Shown here: in pieces, positions 38,921 through 49,749 of the stretch
How the letters are laid out: each line of letters opens with the position of its first letter
Numbering within the stretch: position 1 is the first letter of the stretch
Assembly (NCBI GenBank): GCA_029232285.1
Contig: JAOXFI010000019.1
Coordinates: 18,988 to 82,987, forward strand
DNA: 64,000 bases
Source of the DNA: Agmasoma carcini (nom. nud.)
Lineage: Eukaryota > Microsporidia > Thelohaniidae
Reading direction: 5' to 3'
Position numbers and translations under genes: made by a program
Notes under the pieces: model-generated
Databases searched by the model: none
What the model saw: the letters and a program-made list of their open reading frames with translations, nothing else
What the model was told of the DNA's origin: nothing

Positions 38921-39261
38921 GTGTTTTTATAGTAAATTTTCGTTTGTTTTAAATTAATGTAACAAAATTTGTGTGATTTTTAATTGGATAATGTTTTATT
39001 TTATATAAATTGTTATGATATGATATTATAGGTAGTAGTGATAGAATATATATTAGTATTATATATTAGATTGGTATTGTATATAATATAGATTTAATCA
39101 TTAATGTTTGTTTACTTTATTAAAATTATTAATTTTTTTGATCACAAAAATTTAGAACTAAAACAAACAAATAAAACTTTCAAAGTAATTAGATGGTTAG
39201 ATTAATTGATTAAATAATTTTAATATATGTATTATAATATCTGTTAATATAATTTTGATTA

Positions 39262-39745
39262 ATATTTGTTAGTCAGATATAGTCAGATATAGTCATATTA
39301 CTCAGATTAGTCACTTATAGTCAGATATAGTCAGATTAGTCAGATATAGTCAATTTAGTCAGATATAGTCAGATATAGTCAGATTAGTCAGATATAGTCA
39401 ATTTAGTCAGATTAGTTAGATTAGTCAGATATAGTTAGATTAGTCAGATATAGTCAGATATAGTCAGATTAGCCATGTCAAGGTTAGTCAGATTAGTCAT
39501 GTCGAGGTTAATTAATTAGTCAGATATAGTCAGATTAGTCAGATATAGTCAGACATAGTCAGAATACTCATATTACTCAGATTAGTCAGATTAGTCAGAT
39601 TAGACAGATATAGTCAGATATAGTCAGATTAATCAGATATAGTTAGATTAGTCAGATATAGTCAGATATAGTTAGATATAGTCAGATATAGTCAGATTAG
39701 TCAGATAGCCATGTCAAGGTTAGTCAGATTAGCCATGTCAAGATT
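39262..39745. repeat. GTCAGATATA/GTCAGATTA tandem array
   Basis: About 480 bp of mixed 10-bp (GTCAGATATA) and 9-bp (GTCAGATTA) units, with occasional GCCATGTCAAGGTTA variants. The longest array of the window, in the spacer between the zinc-finger and E2 genes. Confidence 0.95.
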
Positions 39746-40039
39746 ATTTCACTTAATATTGTACTTTGGTATATCATTGCATCAAAGATGGACAATATAT
39801 CCATTCAAGAGATAAAACTTTACAACCACCATTTTCTACGTACTTATTGTAACCTTTTGTATTTAATTACTATTTCCTTCTAACCTGTAATTCAAATTTA
39901 TAAAATATTTATCAAATTTTAATAAATATTGTATAAAGTGTTCAATCTCTGGAATCGAACTTGATACTATAAAATTTTTATTGTTAAAATTTATTTAATA
40001 GGGATATAAGTATAAAATCTGGAGTATTTGTCAGGTAAC

Positions 40040-40135
40040 AATGGCTAATCTAAAATACATATATAACTATAACCCTCTATCATCGCACTATAACTAACCC
40101 TATCATAATTAGCCCTCTATCATCACCCCTAAAAT
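40040..40135. repeat. Short degenerate repeat downstream of the E2 gene
   Basis: Two imperfect copies of an AACCCTCTATCATC block with intervening CTATAACTAACCC. They begin about 65 bp past the E2 stop codon. Confidence 0.55.
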
Positions 40136-40197
40136 TAATCATAAAATATAAAATTTATATAAAAATAATAAAACTTAACATTTTAAAAATAGAAGAT

Positions 40198-40716
40198 CTA
40201 TTTTTTATTGTTTTTACTTTTATTATCACAAAGTCTGCTTCTAACTACCTTTTCAAACTCAGCTCTAGCATCTCTATACATCTTTGCTGCATCTACATTA
40301 GCAGGTGAATAAATATTAGGATCATTCAACATAGACATTATACTTGTAACTATCATACAAGTATTCAAAACCGGTGTCCAGCAAGTATTTGGATCTTCAC
40401 CTATCTCATTGTCTCTGTGCAATATACTAATACACACCATACCATTAGGATAAACATTAGGATGGAACATTTCAGTTACAAAACGAAACACGGGTGGTAC
40501 ATTTGGATATTCTCGTCTAAACGATATTCTAGCCTTTAAAGTGACATTTTCATAAAGAGTATCTTTATATCCATTGATAAAAAGATCCCATTCAGCAATG
40601 AACTCAGAATTTGGATTCTCTACTTCCTTGAATGTAAAATTAGCATGTTCATCCTTAGCAATGAGTTCTTTCTCCTTTTCTAGTCTTCTCAAAGCATAAC
40701 TCTCTTTGTGGATCAT
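40198..40716 (-). CDS. E2 ubiquitin-conjugating enzyme, Cdc34/Ubc7 class
   Basis: 172 residues starting at MIHKESYALRR. This start is chosen over an in-frame upstream ATG at 40762-40764 because AATTTACCCCTA sits directly before it, and the extra residues match no E2. The catalytic Cys is C95 in GMVCISILH. FHPNVYPNG (84-92), the CW.P motif after a 12-residue acidic-loop insertion, and SPANVDAAKMYRD identify the loop-bearing class that contains Cdc34, Ubc7 and UBE2G. These transfer ubiquitin for SCF-type cell-cycle degradation or ER-associated degradation. The sequence alone does not decide between them: MYR and LNDPN favour Cdc34, overall length favours Ubc7. There is no long Cdc34 tail, only a basic Lys-rich end. 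Confidence 0.88.
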   Translation of the reverse strand: MIHKESYALRRLEKEKELIAKDEHANFTFKEVENPNSEFIAEWDLFINGYKDTLYENVTLKARISFRREYPNVPPVFRFVTEMFHPNVYPNGMVCISILHRDNEIGEDPNTCWTPVLNTCMIVTSIMSMLNDPNIYSPANVDAAKMYRDARAEFEKVVRSRLCDNKSKNNKK

Positions 40717-40738
40717 TAGGGGTAAATTTTTTTTGTTT
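40717..40738 (-). promoter_or_regulatory. CCCC/A-T-run start signal of the E2 gene
   Basis: Coding-strand AAATTTACCCCTA ends at the ATG (CCCC at 40719-40722). It supports the internal start used here. Confidence 0.6.
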
Positions 40739-40879
40739 TTAGAAACAAAATAATAAAAGAACAAAGGAGAAACATTTATTGGTTACTAATATAGAAAACT
40801 ATTAGTAATAGACGTTGAAGTGTTGCATAAGAAAATATAATTAAAAAATGATAAAAAAATTATAAGAATGATAAAATAT

Positions 40880-41150
40880 GATATATAGTTGTATATATAG
40901 TTGTATATATAGTTGTATATATATAGTTGTATATAATTGTATATAGTCACATATAATCACATATAGTCACATATAATCACATAAAGTCACATATAGTCGC
41001 ACCGCTTCACCATCACACTATCATACCGTCACATCTTCACATATAGTTATAACATCAATCCATCATATCATCACATCATCACATAGTCATACACTCATAG
41101 TCATATATATAACCACATATAGTCACAAATATTCACATACTAATTAACAA
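40880..41150. repeat. CACATATAGT tandem array after EB1
   Basis: 10-bp units of TCACATATAG and TCACATATAA, grading on the left into TATATAGTTG repeats and on the right into TCATCACAT variants. The right edge is about 20-40 bp from the EB1 stop codon. Confidence 0.9.
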
Positions 41151-41168
41151 CACATAACTAACTAATCT

Positions 41169-41846
41169 TTATTTATCAAAATATAATATTTTTAAAATAT
41201 TCTTAGACAAATCACATTCTTCATCCATAACTAACCTTTCAATTTCAACCAATTTAGAATAATAAAAGTCTCTTTCACTTTCAAATACTTTACAATAATC
41301 CTTAAGCTTATCAATTTCTAAATCTTTTTCATTAACTTTACTATTTAATTTAGACTTAGGAAATGGTGAAATATTAACTAACTCTTCATTAATTGTGTTA
41401 TCAAAATCATCATCAGATAATAAAAGAGACGATTTATTGGCAGAAGAGCAATATTTAGCTATAGAAACATTAGGTGGCAACTTAAAAGCACTTCGTTCAT
41501 TATTAAACTTAGTTTGATTGGTTTTGATCTTATTTTCATTAATACAAAAGACATTTCCTGTTTTATCTTCCCATTCTTTATAAAGCCATTGTGCACACTC
41601 TAAATTGTCTTGCATACGCAATTGTACCATCTTTGGGGGCATTACATGCATTATATTGTGTTCTTTCAATACTTTTTTACAAATATCCAAATTATATTTA
41701 AAATCATTAATTTTCAGCTTAAGTTTCTTTCCAAACATATTTTCTATTACCACAGCTATAGCAAAACCTTTTCCTAAGTGTTCTATGGTTTTAATGTCAC
41801 TTCCTAAACTGTTTAGCCATTTTACTAAAAATAGTCTGGACTGCAT
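41169..41846 (-). CDS. EB1/Bim1-type microtubule plus-end binding protein
   Basis: 225 residues. An N-terminal calponin-homology domain (about 1-98) starts SRLFLVKWLN and ends with RMQDNLECAQW (77-87), the EB1 signature. This domain tracks growing microtubule ends. A Ser/Asn-rich linker (100-170) leads to the EB-homology coiled coil (about 172-222) with ESERDFYYSKL (189-199) and NILKILY, which dimerises and recruits partners. The acidic EEY/F terminus of animal EB1 is absent, as in fungi. It is shorter than yeast Bim1 (344 residues). It acts on the intranuclear spindle (inference). The start follows AAATTTACCT. Confidence 0.88.
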   Translation of the reverse strand: MQSRLFLVKWLNSLGSDIKTIEHLGKGFAIAVVIENMFGKKLKLKINDFKYNLDICKKVLKEHNIMHVMPPKMVQLRMQDNLECAQWLYKEWEDKTGNVFCINENKIKTNQTKFNNERSAFKLPPNVSIAKYCSSANKSSLLLSDDDFDNTINEELVNISPFPKSKLNSKVNEKDLEIDKLKDYCKVFESERDFYYSKLVEIERLVMDEECDLSKNILKILYFDK

Positions 41847-42003
41847 AGGTAAATTTTTTTATCAAAATACAAGCATATAAAATTAGATTATAAGTAATAA
41901 AATTTATAGTTATAAACAAAATTAACATATTTTACAATTATAAATTGCAGCAGAATAATATTTTATTGTTAGTTAAATTTTATATCAGAAATCAAAGAAC
42001 AAA

Positions 42004-42190
42004 TTAAGATATCTGACATAATCTGACATAATCTGACCTATTCTGACTATTCTGACTATTCTGAACATTCTGACTATTCTGACCTAATCTGACCTAATCT
42101 GACCAATCTGACTAATTTGACCTAATCTGAATGACCTGACTAACCTAGTCTGACTATGATAAGACCTAGTCTGAACTAATCTGAAAAATT
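42004..42190. repeat. CTGACCTAAT/CTGACTATT tandem array after STE24
   Basis: Mixed 10-bp and 9-bp units sharing CTGAC. They begin about 75 bp past the STE24 stop codon and lie between it and EB1. Confidence 0.9.
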
Positions 42191-42262
42191 AACATAACAA
42201 ATCGACTATATTATTATTAATCACACATAACATATACACATATAAATCAAATCAAATAAGAT

Positions 42263-43402
42263 TTATTTTCTCTTCTCTAACTCAGATCTGATAAAACTTA
42301 CTCTCTCAGATACTGGAGGATGCGTAAGCACTGTAAATCCATACAAACTATCATAAACTGGCGATCCTTTGTTATCCTTCTCAAGCTTTCTCAATGATTT
42401 AATCAAATCCTCTCCATATTCAATAGCAAACAAATCAGCTTGTCTCTCAAACAATCTAGAAAAGAAACTCATCAATATTCCATTAATAAAATTATAGAAC
42501 GAACTCACATATCCATGATCAAACAAACTTATACTAAGTGGTTTCCTAAGAGGAAGCATCAATAACGTAAAAAATAACGATATCGCACCTAAAACACAAT
42601 TCCATAGAACATGCATCTTGTAATAATGTCCAAACTCATGACCAAGCACTGCAATTATCTCATCATGTGTTAAATTTTTAAGTAAAGTATCATAAAAAAC
42701 AATACCCTTAAACTTACCATAACCATAGAAGAACGCATTAGAATGGGATGTCCTTTTAGACCCATCCATAACGTAAATCTTTGAAAAGTTAAAATTTAAC
42801 TTTTTAGCCAAAACTTGTATTTTCTCTTTAAGATCTTCATCCTCTAAAGGTGTAAATTTATTAAACAAAGGCATAATAAGATATGGATAAATAGTAACAA
42901 TAACGATGGCTATCACCAATAATATAAACCAAAGAACATATAAATTATAGTTAGTCATCACATAGAACACAATACTATAAATAGGATATCCAAAAAATAA
43001 GCCAACAAGCGTATTCTTGATCAAATCAACTATAAATAAAGTATAAGTCATCTTATTAAATCCATGTTTCTTCTCCAGTACAAAATTATAATAAAAACTT
43101 GGATATATTTCAATAATTCTACTAATAACAGACTCAAGCAACATAAATTTTATATCTGAAAAACCTGCCATTTCTAAAACCTTAAATTTAGAAAAATACA
43201 ATAAAAAATCCTTAACCATTCCAAAGGTCTCATGCCACAGAACATACCTGATTTTATCCTTCTGATAACTGATGGCTTTCTTGTATTCCTCTTCACCCAT
43301 TTCTTGTTCCTTATAAGGCTCATTCAGCTTCTTCAACTGTCTCATCCTAATGTATTGCATGCAAACAAAACTTAGCAGCAACGACCCTAGAGCAACACAC
43401 AT
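42263..43402 (-). CDS. STE24: CAAX prenyl protease, Ste24 family (M48 zinc metalloprotease)
   Basis: 379 residues of the ER/inner-nuclear-membrane zinc protease that removes the last three residues of prenylated CAAX proteins. HEFGH at 255-259 gives the two zinc His and the catalytic Glu. FERQADLFA (318-326) supplies the third ligand (E319). The conserved TSHSNAFFYG (218-227) and a C-terminal HPPVSERV (361-368) are present. Hydrophobic segments lie at about 4-16, 60-80, 125-150, 155-175, 265-290 and 300-315. Slightly shorter than yeast Ste24 (453 residues), mainly at the N-terminus. The ATG lies only 35 bases past the uS8 stop and is preceded by AAATTTGTCCCT, so its start signal sits within that tiny spacer. 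Confidence 0.92.
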   Translation of the reverse strand: MCVALGSLLLSFVCMQYIRMRQLKKLNEPYKEQEMGEEEYKKAISYQKDKIRYVLWHETFGMVKDFLLYFSKFKVLEMAGFSDIKFMLLESVISRIIEIYPSFYYNFVLEKKHGFNKMTYTLFIVDLIKNTLVGLFFGYPIYSIVFYVMTNYNLYVLWFILLVIAIVIVTIYPYLIMPLFNKFTPLEDEDLKEKIQVLAKKLNFNFSKIYVMDGSKRTSHSNAFFYGYGKFKGIVFYDTLLKNLTHDEIIAVLGHEFGHYYKMHVLWNCVLGAISLFFTLLMLPLRKPLSISLFDHGYVSSFYNFINGILMSFFSRLFERQADLFAIEYGEDLIKSLRKLEKDNKGSPVYDSLYGFTVLTHPPVSERVSFIRSELEKRK

Positions 43403-43422
43403 AGGGACAAATTTTTTTATTA
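43403..43422 (-). promoter_or_regulatory. CCC/A-T-run start signal of STE24
   Basis: Coding strand AAAAAAATTTGTCCCT immediately precedes the ATG (CCC at 43404-43406). It occupies about half the 35-base uS8-STE24 spacer. Confidence 0.6.
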
Positions 43423-43437
43423 GAAATAAAAATTTAT

Positions 43438-43824
43438 TTAAAAGAAATATCCAATAATCTTACCTCCCTTCTTAAACTTGATGGCTTCAATTTGATTCAT
43501 AAATCCTTTTTCTGTACCATAAATAACATTACCAAACTGTAAGGCAGGAAGTAGCTTTGATGATCTTGCCTGTATTGACCTGCACTTAAATCTATCCTGA
43601 GGGCAGATGGCTCCACATTTGTTAAGCCTTCCTGTTAAACCAACACGTGCCCTGTCTTTTGAACCTGCATGATATATTTCCAATCTGTTAACATATTCAT
43701 GTTTCATCATCTGTCTTAGGAAGTCAACTGTTTCCTTATCAATATGGTGGATAATCAACTCATTTTTACTGTCTCTAGAAGCATTATTAATTGCTGTGCA
43801 TGCATCTGCTAATCTACTGGTCAT
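43438..43824 (-). CDS. RPS22: Small-subunit ribosomal protein uS8 (RPS22/S15A)
   Basis: 128 residues, close to the 130 of other eukaryotes. Binds the central domain of 18S rRNA in the platform of the 40S subunit. Family marks: LADACTAINNA at the N-terminus (5-15), MMKHEY (39-44), LTGRLNKCG (63-71), LLPALQFG (91-98) and the C-terminal GGKIIGYFF (120-128). The start is immediately preceded by TTTCATCCCA, the best example of the CCC start signal here. Encoded on the same strand as STE24 and chitin synthase, with only 35 and 154 bases between neighbours. Confidence 0.97.
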   Translation of the reverse strand: MTSRLADACTAINNASRDSKNELIIHHIDKETVDFLRQMMKHEYVNRLEIYHAGSKDRARVGLTGRLNKCGAICPQDRFKCRSIQARSSKLLPALQFGNVIYGTEKGFMNQIEAIKFKKGGKIIGYFF

Positions 43825-43850
43825 TGGGATGAAAAATTTAAAAAAAATTT
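43825..43850 (-). promoter_or_regulatory. CCC/A-T-run start signal of uS8
   Basis: Coding strand AAATTTTTCATCCCA ends at the ATG (CCC at 43826-43828). Ribosomal protein genes of microsporidia are known for this element. Confidence 0.7.
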
Positions 43851-43909
43851 ACTTAAGACGAAAATTCGATATTTATAATTCTTATACTTAAAGTTAACTA
43901 TTTGAAATA

Positions 43910-43955
43910 TTATCACTTATTATCAATCTTAAAGTCACTTATTATCAATCTTAAA
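43910..43955. repeat. Tandem duplication of a TCACTTATTATCAATCTTAAA unit
   Basis: Two adjacent near-identical 21-bp copies in the 154-bp spacer downstream of the chitin synthase stop codon. Confidence 0.8.
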
Positions 43956-43978
43956 AACTTACATCATACAGAATTTAT

Positions 43979-46309
43979 TTATAAGTCAAGTGTCTCAATT
44001 GATCTAAGTCTTACATCCTTTGGATTATATTCACCTACCTCCTCTTTAACATCCTTACCTTCAGCTTTTCTAGTATCTCCCCAACTGAAATCATCAAAAT
44101 GCCAAAACGAATATACAGGCAAGCAAAAATTCCAAATAGGAAGTGCAATCACATATATCAAACACCAGAAGCAATACTGAAGCTCAAATGTAGTAATCGC
44201 AATTAAAACAGGTGGTAATCCTAATATACCAACCAACATAATAAGTGGTATCCAAGCAGGCTCATACAATATAGAACTAACTATTAAAAAACCTGTAAAA
44301 AATATAGCTGCAGGCAATACTAAAGTACCAAATAATTCTAATCCAATCACAAATTGCATCGAACAGCAAAAAGTACCACATAATTTATCAACAAGCACCA
44401 ATTCAAACAAATTATGTATCGTTGAATTTATCCATCTCCTCCTTTGACTCTGCAAAGTCTTATAATCTGCTGGCGCACAAGTATAACATTTTGCTGATGG
44501 AACAAATAATAATTTTCTTTTATAAAAATTTCTCATCAATAAAACTGTTAAATATCTATCTTCACCCAAATTAAGTAAATTCTTTTGATGCAACGTCTTT
44601 GCTTCATATATGGAATATCCACTAACTATCAAAGGGTTGGCCAATAAAGGTGTCGTTGTCCATTTCTCTTCAGAGTATGTAGCACGATCAGCATAATTCT
44701 TTATGTTCCCAAAATTATCAACAACAATCTTAATACGATACGCACAGAAGCACCCTGGCAAACACGTCACACCTCCAAATACTGACTCAAAATTTTTAGC
44801 TAAATGATGACTGATGTAATATTCAAATACTTGTATCATCGTAACCCAGCTTTCAGTCTTATTTACCAATTTTGTTTCTCCACAAAGACCCAAAACCTTA
44901 TGATCACTCTCAAATACTGAAACTAGCTTAGTCAAAGCCGTTTTCTCAATAATTGTATCTGCATCCAACATCAGCAACACTTCAAAGTCTTTAGGATTAT
45001 AATGAGGACAAAGAATTTGGAATTTTCTATACATTTCAACATCTAAATCAGAAAGTCTATCATTGTATAAAATCTTGGAAAAGAATGACATCAATATCAC
45101 TTGAGAGTCTCTTTTACCTCTATTACCAGCTTTTGTAACTTCTCCTGTATTTCCTACTTTGTTTATCAGCATTAGTTTTGCCCTTTTACCATCTTTTTCA
45201 TAATAGCCCGTGTGTATTTTAGCTCTATTGATACGTTTCGAGCCTGGTGCCAAGCTTAAATATGATTGGGGTTCAGGATCGTCCAGTACACACATTTTTC
45301 TAATAATATCAGGTGTAGTCAAATTGTTTCCTGCACCTTTGACTTGACCATCTGCAACTACAACTATAACACGATGATCGTTATCATAATCAAGATCACA
45401 TAATGAGTCTAAAGTACCTTTTAGTCCGTTTTCATCTTCGGTATAGCATGTAACCAAGTTGATAACAGGTGTTTTACCAGTAACAGATACTCTCCATGTT
45501 TTTGTATACCAAGCATATATGAAGGCTAGTAAAAAACGTATCAATATAAGTGCAAATATTACTACAGTAGTGATCCATAACATGATATCTGCGAATATAC
45601 ATCCATTTGATTTTTGATAGATCTTTCCAGCATAGAACACATCTTTAAAGCATTCTAAACATTCAGAGTCCATGTTATCAGTGTTGGCCATGCCACCAGA
45701 GTACTTTTCAATAAAATCATCGAAATAAGATTCGTTACAAGTTCTAGGATCATAAACCTTGCCATCGATTGCAATAAAGCCGTTCTTTGAGATATCAGAC
45801 CATGTAAAGTGTATGTCTTCTATTCTATCTAGCTCTGAAGCATCTATTTTACCATTATTTAGATTATTTCCAAAAGCATTTTTGCAGGCATCAGATTTGA
45901 TATTGAAAAGGTGTGTTTTGTTGTCAATGTCGCTAAAATATTCATCTGTATAGAAAATACCACCATTGCCTACAATGATATTGTCTTTTGGGAAGTTATC
46001 AGGGTTTAGTTTACCAAATACCATTTTGTCAGAGCCTGTGCAGAGGAACATATTAATACCATAGGTGAGGAAGGCTAGTACGATACAATTTAGAGCGATT
46101 ATATAGCATAGGGCGACTTTTTCTCTCCAGGCTTGCCTTATGCTGTCGTTTGGGAATATTTTTCTTAAGATGAAGTCAGGTATGAGACAAGTAAGAAATT
46201 GAGATAATGAAGTCCACCAGGTTGAAGTGTCTTCGAATTGAGGCAAAGGATGCTCTGGAAGATTAGATCTTGAGCAGTTGCTCATAAGCTGTCCTTGGCT
46301 TAAAGTCAT
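43979..46309 (-). CDS. CHS: Chitin synthase
   Basis: 776 residues, a processive GT2 glycosyltransferase that polymerises GlcNAc from UDP-GlcNAc across the plasma membrane to build the spore-wall endospore. Two N-terminal hydrophobic segments (about 65-90 and 240-270) flank an extracytoplasmic loop. The catalytic domain follows: TCYTEDENGLKGTLDSL near 285, DAD at 449-451, GCFCAY, EDRYL at 583-587 and QRRRW at 622-626. A C-terminal bundle of membrane spans runs from 640 to 740. All residues usually required for activity are visible. Loop and domain order resemble the class IV fungal type, without a myosin head. No CCC precedes the ATG. Strand base skew differs between its two halves. Confidence 0.95.
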   Translation of the reverse strand: MTLSQGQLMSNCSRSNLPEHPLPQFEDTSTWWTSLSQFLTCLIPDFILRKIFPNDSIRQAWREKVALCYIIALNCIVLAFLTYGINMFLCTGSDKMVFGKLNPDNFPKDNIIVGNGGIFYTDEYFSDIDNKTHLFNIKSDACKNAFGNNLNNGKIDASELDRIEDIHFTWSDISKNGFIAIDGKVYDPRTCNESYFDDFIEKYSGGMANTDNMDSECLECFKDVFYAGKIYQKSNGCIFADIMLWITTVVIFALILIRFLLAFIYAWYTKTWRVSVTGKTPVINLVTCYTEDENGLKGTLDSLCDLDYDNDHRVIVVVADGQVKGAGNNLTTPDIIRKMCVLDDPEPQSYLSLAPGSKRINRAKIHTGYYEKDGKRAKLMLINKVGNTGEVTKAGNRGKRDSQVILMSFFSKILYNDRLSDLDVEMYRKFQILCPHYNPKDFEVLLMLDADTIIEKTALTKLVSVFESDHKVLGLCGETKLVNKTESWVTMIQVFEYYISHHLAKNFESVFGGVTCLPGCFCAYRIKIVVDNFGNIKNYADRATYSEEKWTTTPLLANPLIVSGYSIYEAKTLHQKNLLNLGEDRYLTVLLMRNFYKRKLLFVPSAKCYTCAPADYKTLQSQRRRWINSTIHNLFELVLVDKLCGTFCCSMQFVIGLELFGTLVLPAAIFFTGFLIVSSILYEPAWIPLIMLVGILGLPPVLIAITTFELQYCFWCLIYVIALPIWNFCLPVYSFWHFDDFSWGDTRKAEGKDVKEEVGEYNPKDVRLRSIETLDL

Positions 46310-46319
46310 ATTTGTTTGT

Positions 46320-47900
46320 TTATTAATAAAAAAAATAAATATAAGTTTTTAGTTAATAATAATGTTTGTTCTTATTTTTGATCTTTTAAGATGAGATATT
46401 TTTGTATAAAAGGAGTTAAATTAGTAAATGATTGAAATTGTTAATTTTAGTGATTATTAAATGTATTGTTGAGTATTGAGATGTGAAAAAAGATAAGAAA
46501 TATGAAGAGTGGTTGTTAATGTATAAAATAATAATAATTAAAGAATGATAATCATCAATTTTAAAATAAATTAAGATTTAAGAATATTAAATTAACAAAT
46601 AAGCTTTTGTATTGAATTTGAACAATTTTTATATTTTTATATTTTTTATTGTTTGTTAGTATAAATTAAATTATTTATAAATTATTTATAAAATATTTGA
46701 ATATGACAGATAAGGTGATAATGTATATACTTATATATACAAATATTTAGTTCTAAGACTAATCATATACGTTATTTGTTTATGGTTTGAGTCGAAATAT
46801 ATAATTTTTGTAAATATGGGATATGGAATATCAAGACTAAGTAAAAACCACATAATCAGTACATGAGAGATTCAATATAAAATAAATAATTTAATATATT
46901 ATTGTCTAAATATTGATCTCATAAATATCATATTTTACAACATATAAGACGTAAACAAATTTTAATAAATGGTCAAAAACAACACTGATTTCAAGTTTTA
47001 TAAAAAATTGTATATAAAAGAATACCTATCTTTAAAAAAACGAGAAAATGGGTCTTAATGACCAGGTACCTTAATATAAAATTTACATTGTCTTTATCAA
47101 TGCTAATAACACTGTTTAAATGATTATATTTTGATAAATAAATAAAAATTGATTCTGGTTGTCTAAATTTAAATATACTTAAAGGAAATAACAACACGTT
47201 TTAAATCTACAAATCTTCAGGAAGATTAAAAATCAACAGAAATTTCATGTCATTTTTATAAAATTCACTTCTTAAAATAAAAATGAAAAATTTGACAATT
47301 GATGAATTCTAAGGGAAATCTTACAGTTGAGGAATATATTAAAGAATTAGTTTTGTAAAAATAGGATAATACACTGGAAAAAAAACTGGATACCCCTAAA
47401 ATAATTACTAGTGTCGATTGTATCATCTATATTGTTATATATTTTCAGAGCTTTGTAAATTCGGTGAAAAAATCCGTTTCCGTTATCAGTAACATTGGTC
47501 TTTAAAATTTAAATTTTTACATTTAAAGAGGATAGAGATATTTCTAAAAACACAGCCGTAACTAAATCACCGGTGCAGAATATTTTACAAAATTTCAAAA
47601 TTTTGATAGTTTAGGAGAGTAAATCGGTCTAATAGATAAATTATTTATGGGTTGAGTGATTTTTATAAAAATTGAAAAAATTATGAAAATTTTATTTTTC
47701 ACTTCCTCAGAGTTGATAAAAAACTTTCAGTAAAGGTAATTTTAAGAACATTATAAATATATTGAATAATATGAATATTCATATAAGAGTTACACCTTAT
47801 AACATTTTTAAATATTTACATACAGAAACTTGTTTATGTAGGCCTTAAAAGAATATTTGATGTGTTTATAATTCACTTTTTTAAAAAATCAATTTAAAAT
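46320..47900. other. AT-rich spacer upstream of chitin synthase
   Basis: No conserved coding sequence. Frames here are short and of random composition. Confidence 0.4.
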
Positions 47901-48299
47901 ATTTTTATCATATGTTTAGGAAAAAGAAAGCGTATAATGGTAAAATATTTTCCTTTGAATAAATTCAATCATTAGACCTGAAACAACATCATCTTAGAGA
48001 TAAAATATCAACAATCCCTTTGTATATTAATAAGTGATGAAAATATATATAAGAATTGTGGTAATTAGATGTCACTATAAAGAGTAGAATAACAAAAGAC
48101 GGGTATATATTAGAAATCTTTAAAAACTGCTGAAAAATCTTGCAATAAGAGTGAGATCATTTTTCTATGACTATAAACTTATATTACAATGTATCTGTGC
48201 TATATATAAGATTTTTGGTATTTTTGATAATGATATCATTACCAGAGAGTTATCTTTAGCTATACATATTGTAGCTTAAGGGTTATTATTATATAAATA

Positions 48300-48650
48300 A
48301 GATATCATCGATTTTTTTTGATTTAGACAAGAATGGAGGATCTAAGATCGTTTAAATTGATGAATCACTGTTTTTTAAAAGAAAATATAATCGTGAAAGA
48401 TTAACAAATGATTTATGGTATATTCCTAGGATGAAAAACAGTAAAAATGTTTCATAGTGCCTATTTAAAGGTGATATGTTTTTACTAGGTTCAATTATTG
48501 TTTAGGGTAATTAAAGAACATATAGACACGCACCTTTAGCATTAGAAGATTACAGTCACGGGACTGCTAACCATTCGGTTGAATTTATGTTGTCTCTTGA
48601 TGGTAGGGAACATACCAATACTGTCTAAAGTTTCTTTTTTGGAACAAATA
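48300..48650 (+). mobile_element. Merlin transposase remnant
   Basis: The plus strand reads GGSKIV, one stop, then IDESLFFKRKYNRERLT (about 48333-48405), matching VEIDESLFGKRKYNRGR. Further on it reads YRHAPLALEDYSHGTANHSV followed by EFMLSLDGREHTNTV (about 48520-48625), matching VNHS.EFV...G.HTNTVES. It is degenerate, with a frameshift between blocks. It lies inside the gene island, in the gap between chitin synthase and the kinase. Confidence 0.75.
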
Positions 48651-49694
48651 AATATATAAGAAGCAAATATTTAATTTCAAATAATATAAAATTATTTGGC
48701 TTTCTTTAATTCAAAAAAAAAGTCTTTTAGGTTCAATAATATTTGTATCATTCTCAGGGTGATTGGATAATTTTTATTTCAATATTTTTGTATTATTAAA
48801 TTTATCAATTTTAGTTTAAAAGAAATGTATTATACATATTTCAAACACAATTTATTATATGGGGCGATATGATATGATTACTGTAGAGTTCAAGAGAAGA
48901 GGGTATCGATAAAACTACAAAATTATGTAATCTATTGTGTCGTATATCAGGTTAATGATTATTAGACTTACTGTTAATAAATGAAATGTTTAATTTTATG
49001 ATTATATTTGGTTTTGTTATAAAAATAAAACCTTTCAGCACAAAACACTTTTTTATTTTTAACAGGACATGGTTCCATTTTTAGAAGATCATGATTGCAT
49101 GTATAATATTTATTAGCCTAAACATCTGATTAAAACCTAATCAATTCTCTTTTGGTTATATGAAAATGATTAAATAAAAAGGGTTTAAATCATGATATAA
49201 TATATTTTATAACCTTGTCAAAAATTGGTTTCATATTGATAAAAATGTATAAGCCGATTTAAAAGCAAATAGTATACTAATGGGTTATTAATTAAAAAAA
49301 TATTATTTGTTGTATAGTTTTCTCAGGTAATTTTACAAAATTGTAAAAATAAATATGATTGGAATTTTAAAAAATAATATTTCAATGAATTATCAAAAAA
49401 TTAATTATTTAAGATGTCCCGTTTTTCCTTCCACTGTATATTTAAAACCCTGCCGTTGTTTAGATATGTGATCTTAAAGAAACATTAATATATGTAAATA
49501 TATAGTTTTCTAAATGTTTTCGATTAACTAAAACCATACTATGAGTATATAATGACGTTTATTGAGTATTAATTATATAAATTTAAATAAACAAAATGGT
49601 TTTTAAAATTGGTTTTTTTGGTTTACATCCTGATGAAATGCGATGAAACTTCACTATGCTATCTCTTTCAGTATAAAAAATCAAAATCAGACTG

Positions 49695-49725
49695 AAATGT
49701 ACTAGGTGTTACACCTAGTACATTT
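49695..49725. repeat. Perfect 31-bp palindrome
   Basis: Two 15-base arms, AAATGTACTAGGTGT and ACACCTAGTACATTT, are exact reverse complements around one T. It sits just to the left of the Merlin remnant at 49.75-50.45 kb. Confidence 0.95.
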
Positions 49726-49749
49726 GTTTAAGTATTTCATTTTACTATT

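Noticed and set aside
39930..39980. tRNA-like T-arm (AAGTTCGATTCC) on the minus strand
   Set aside because: The flanking bases do not form a five-pair T-stem, and no D-arm or anticodon arm can be folded upstream.
43902..44180. 92-codon plus-strand frame overlapping the end of chitin synthase
   Set aside because: Antisense shadow of the chitin synthase coding sequence.
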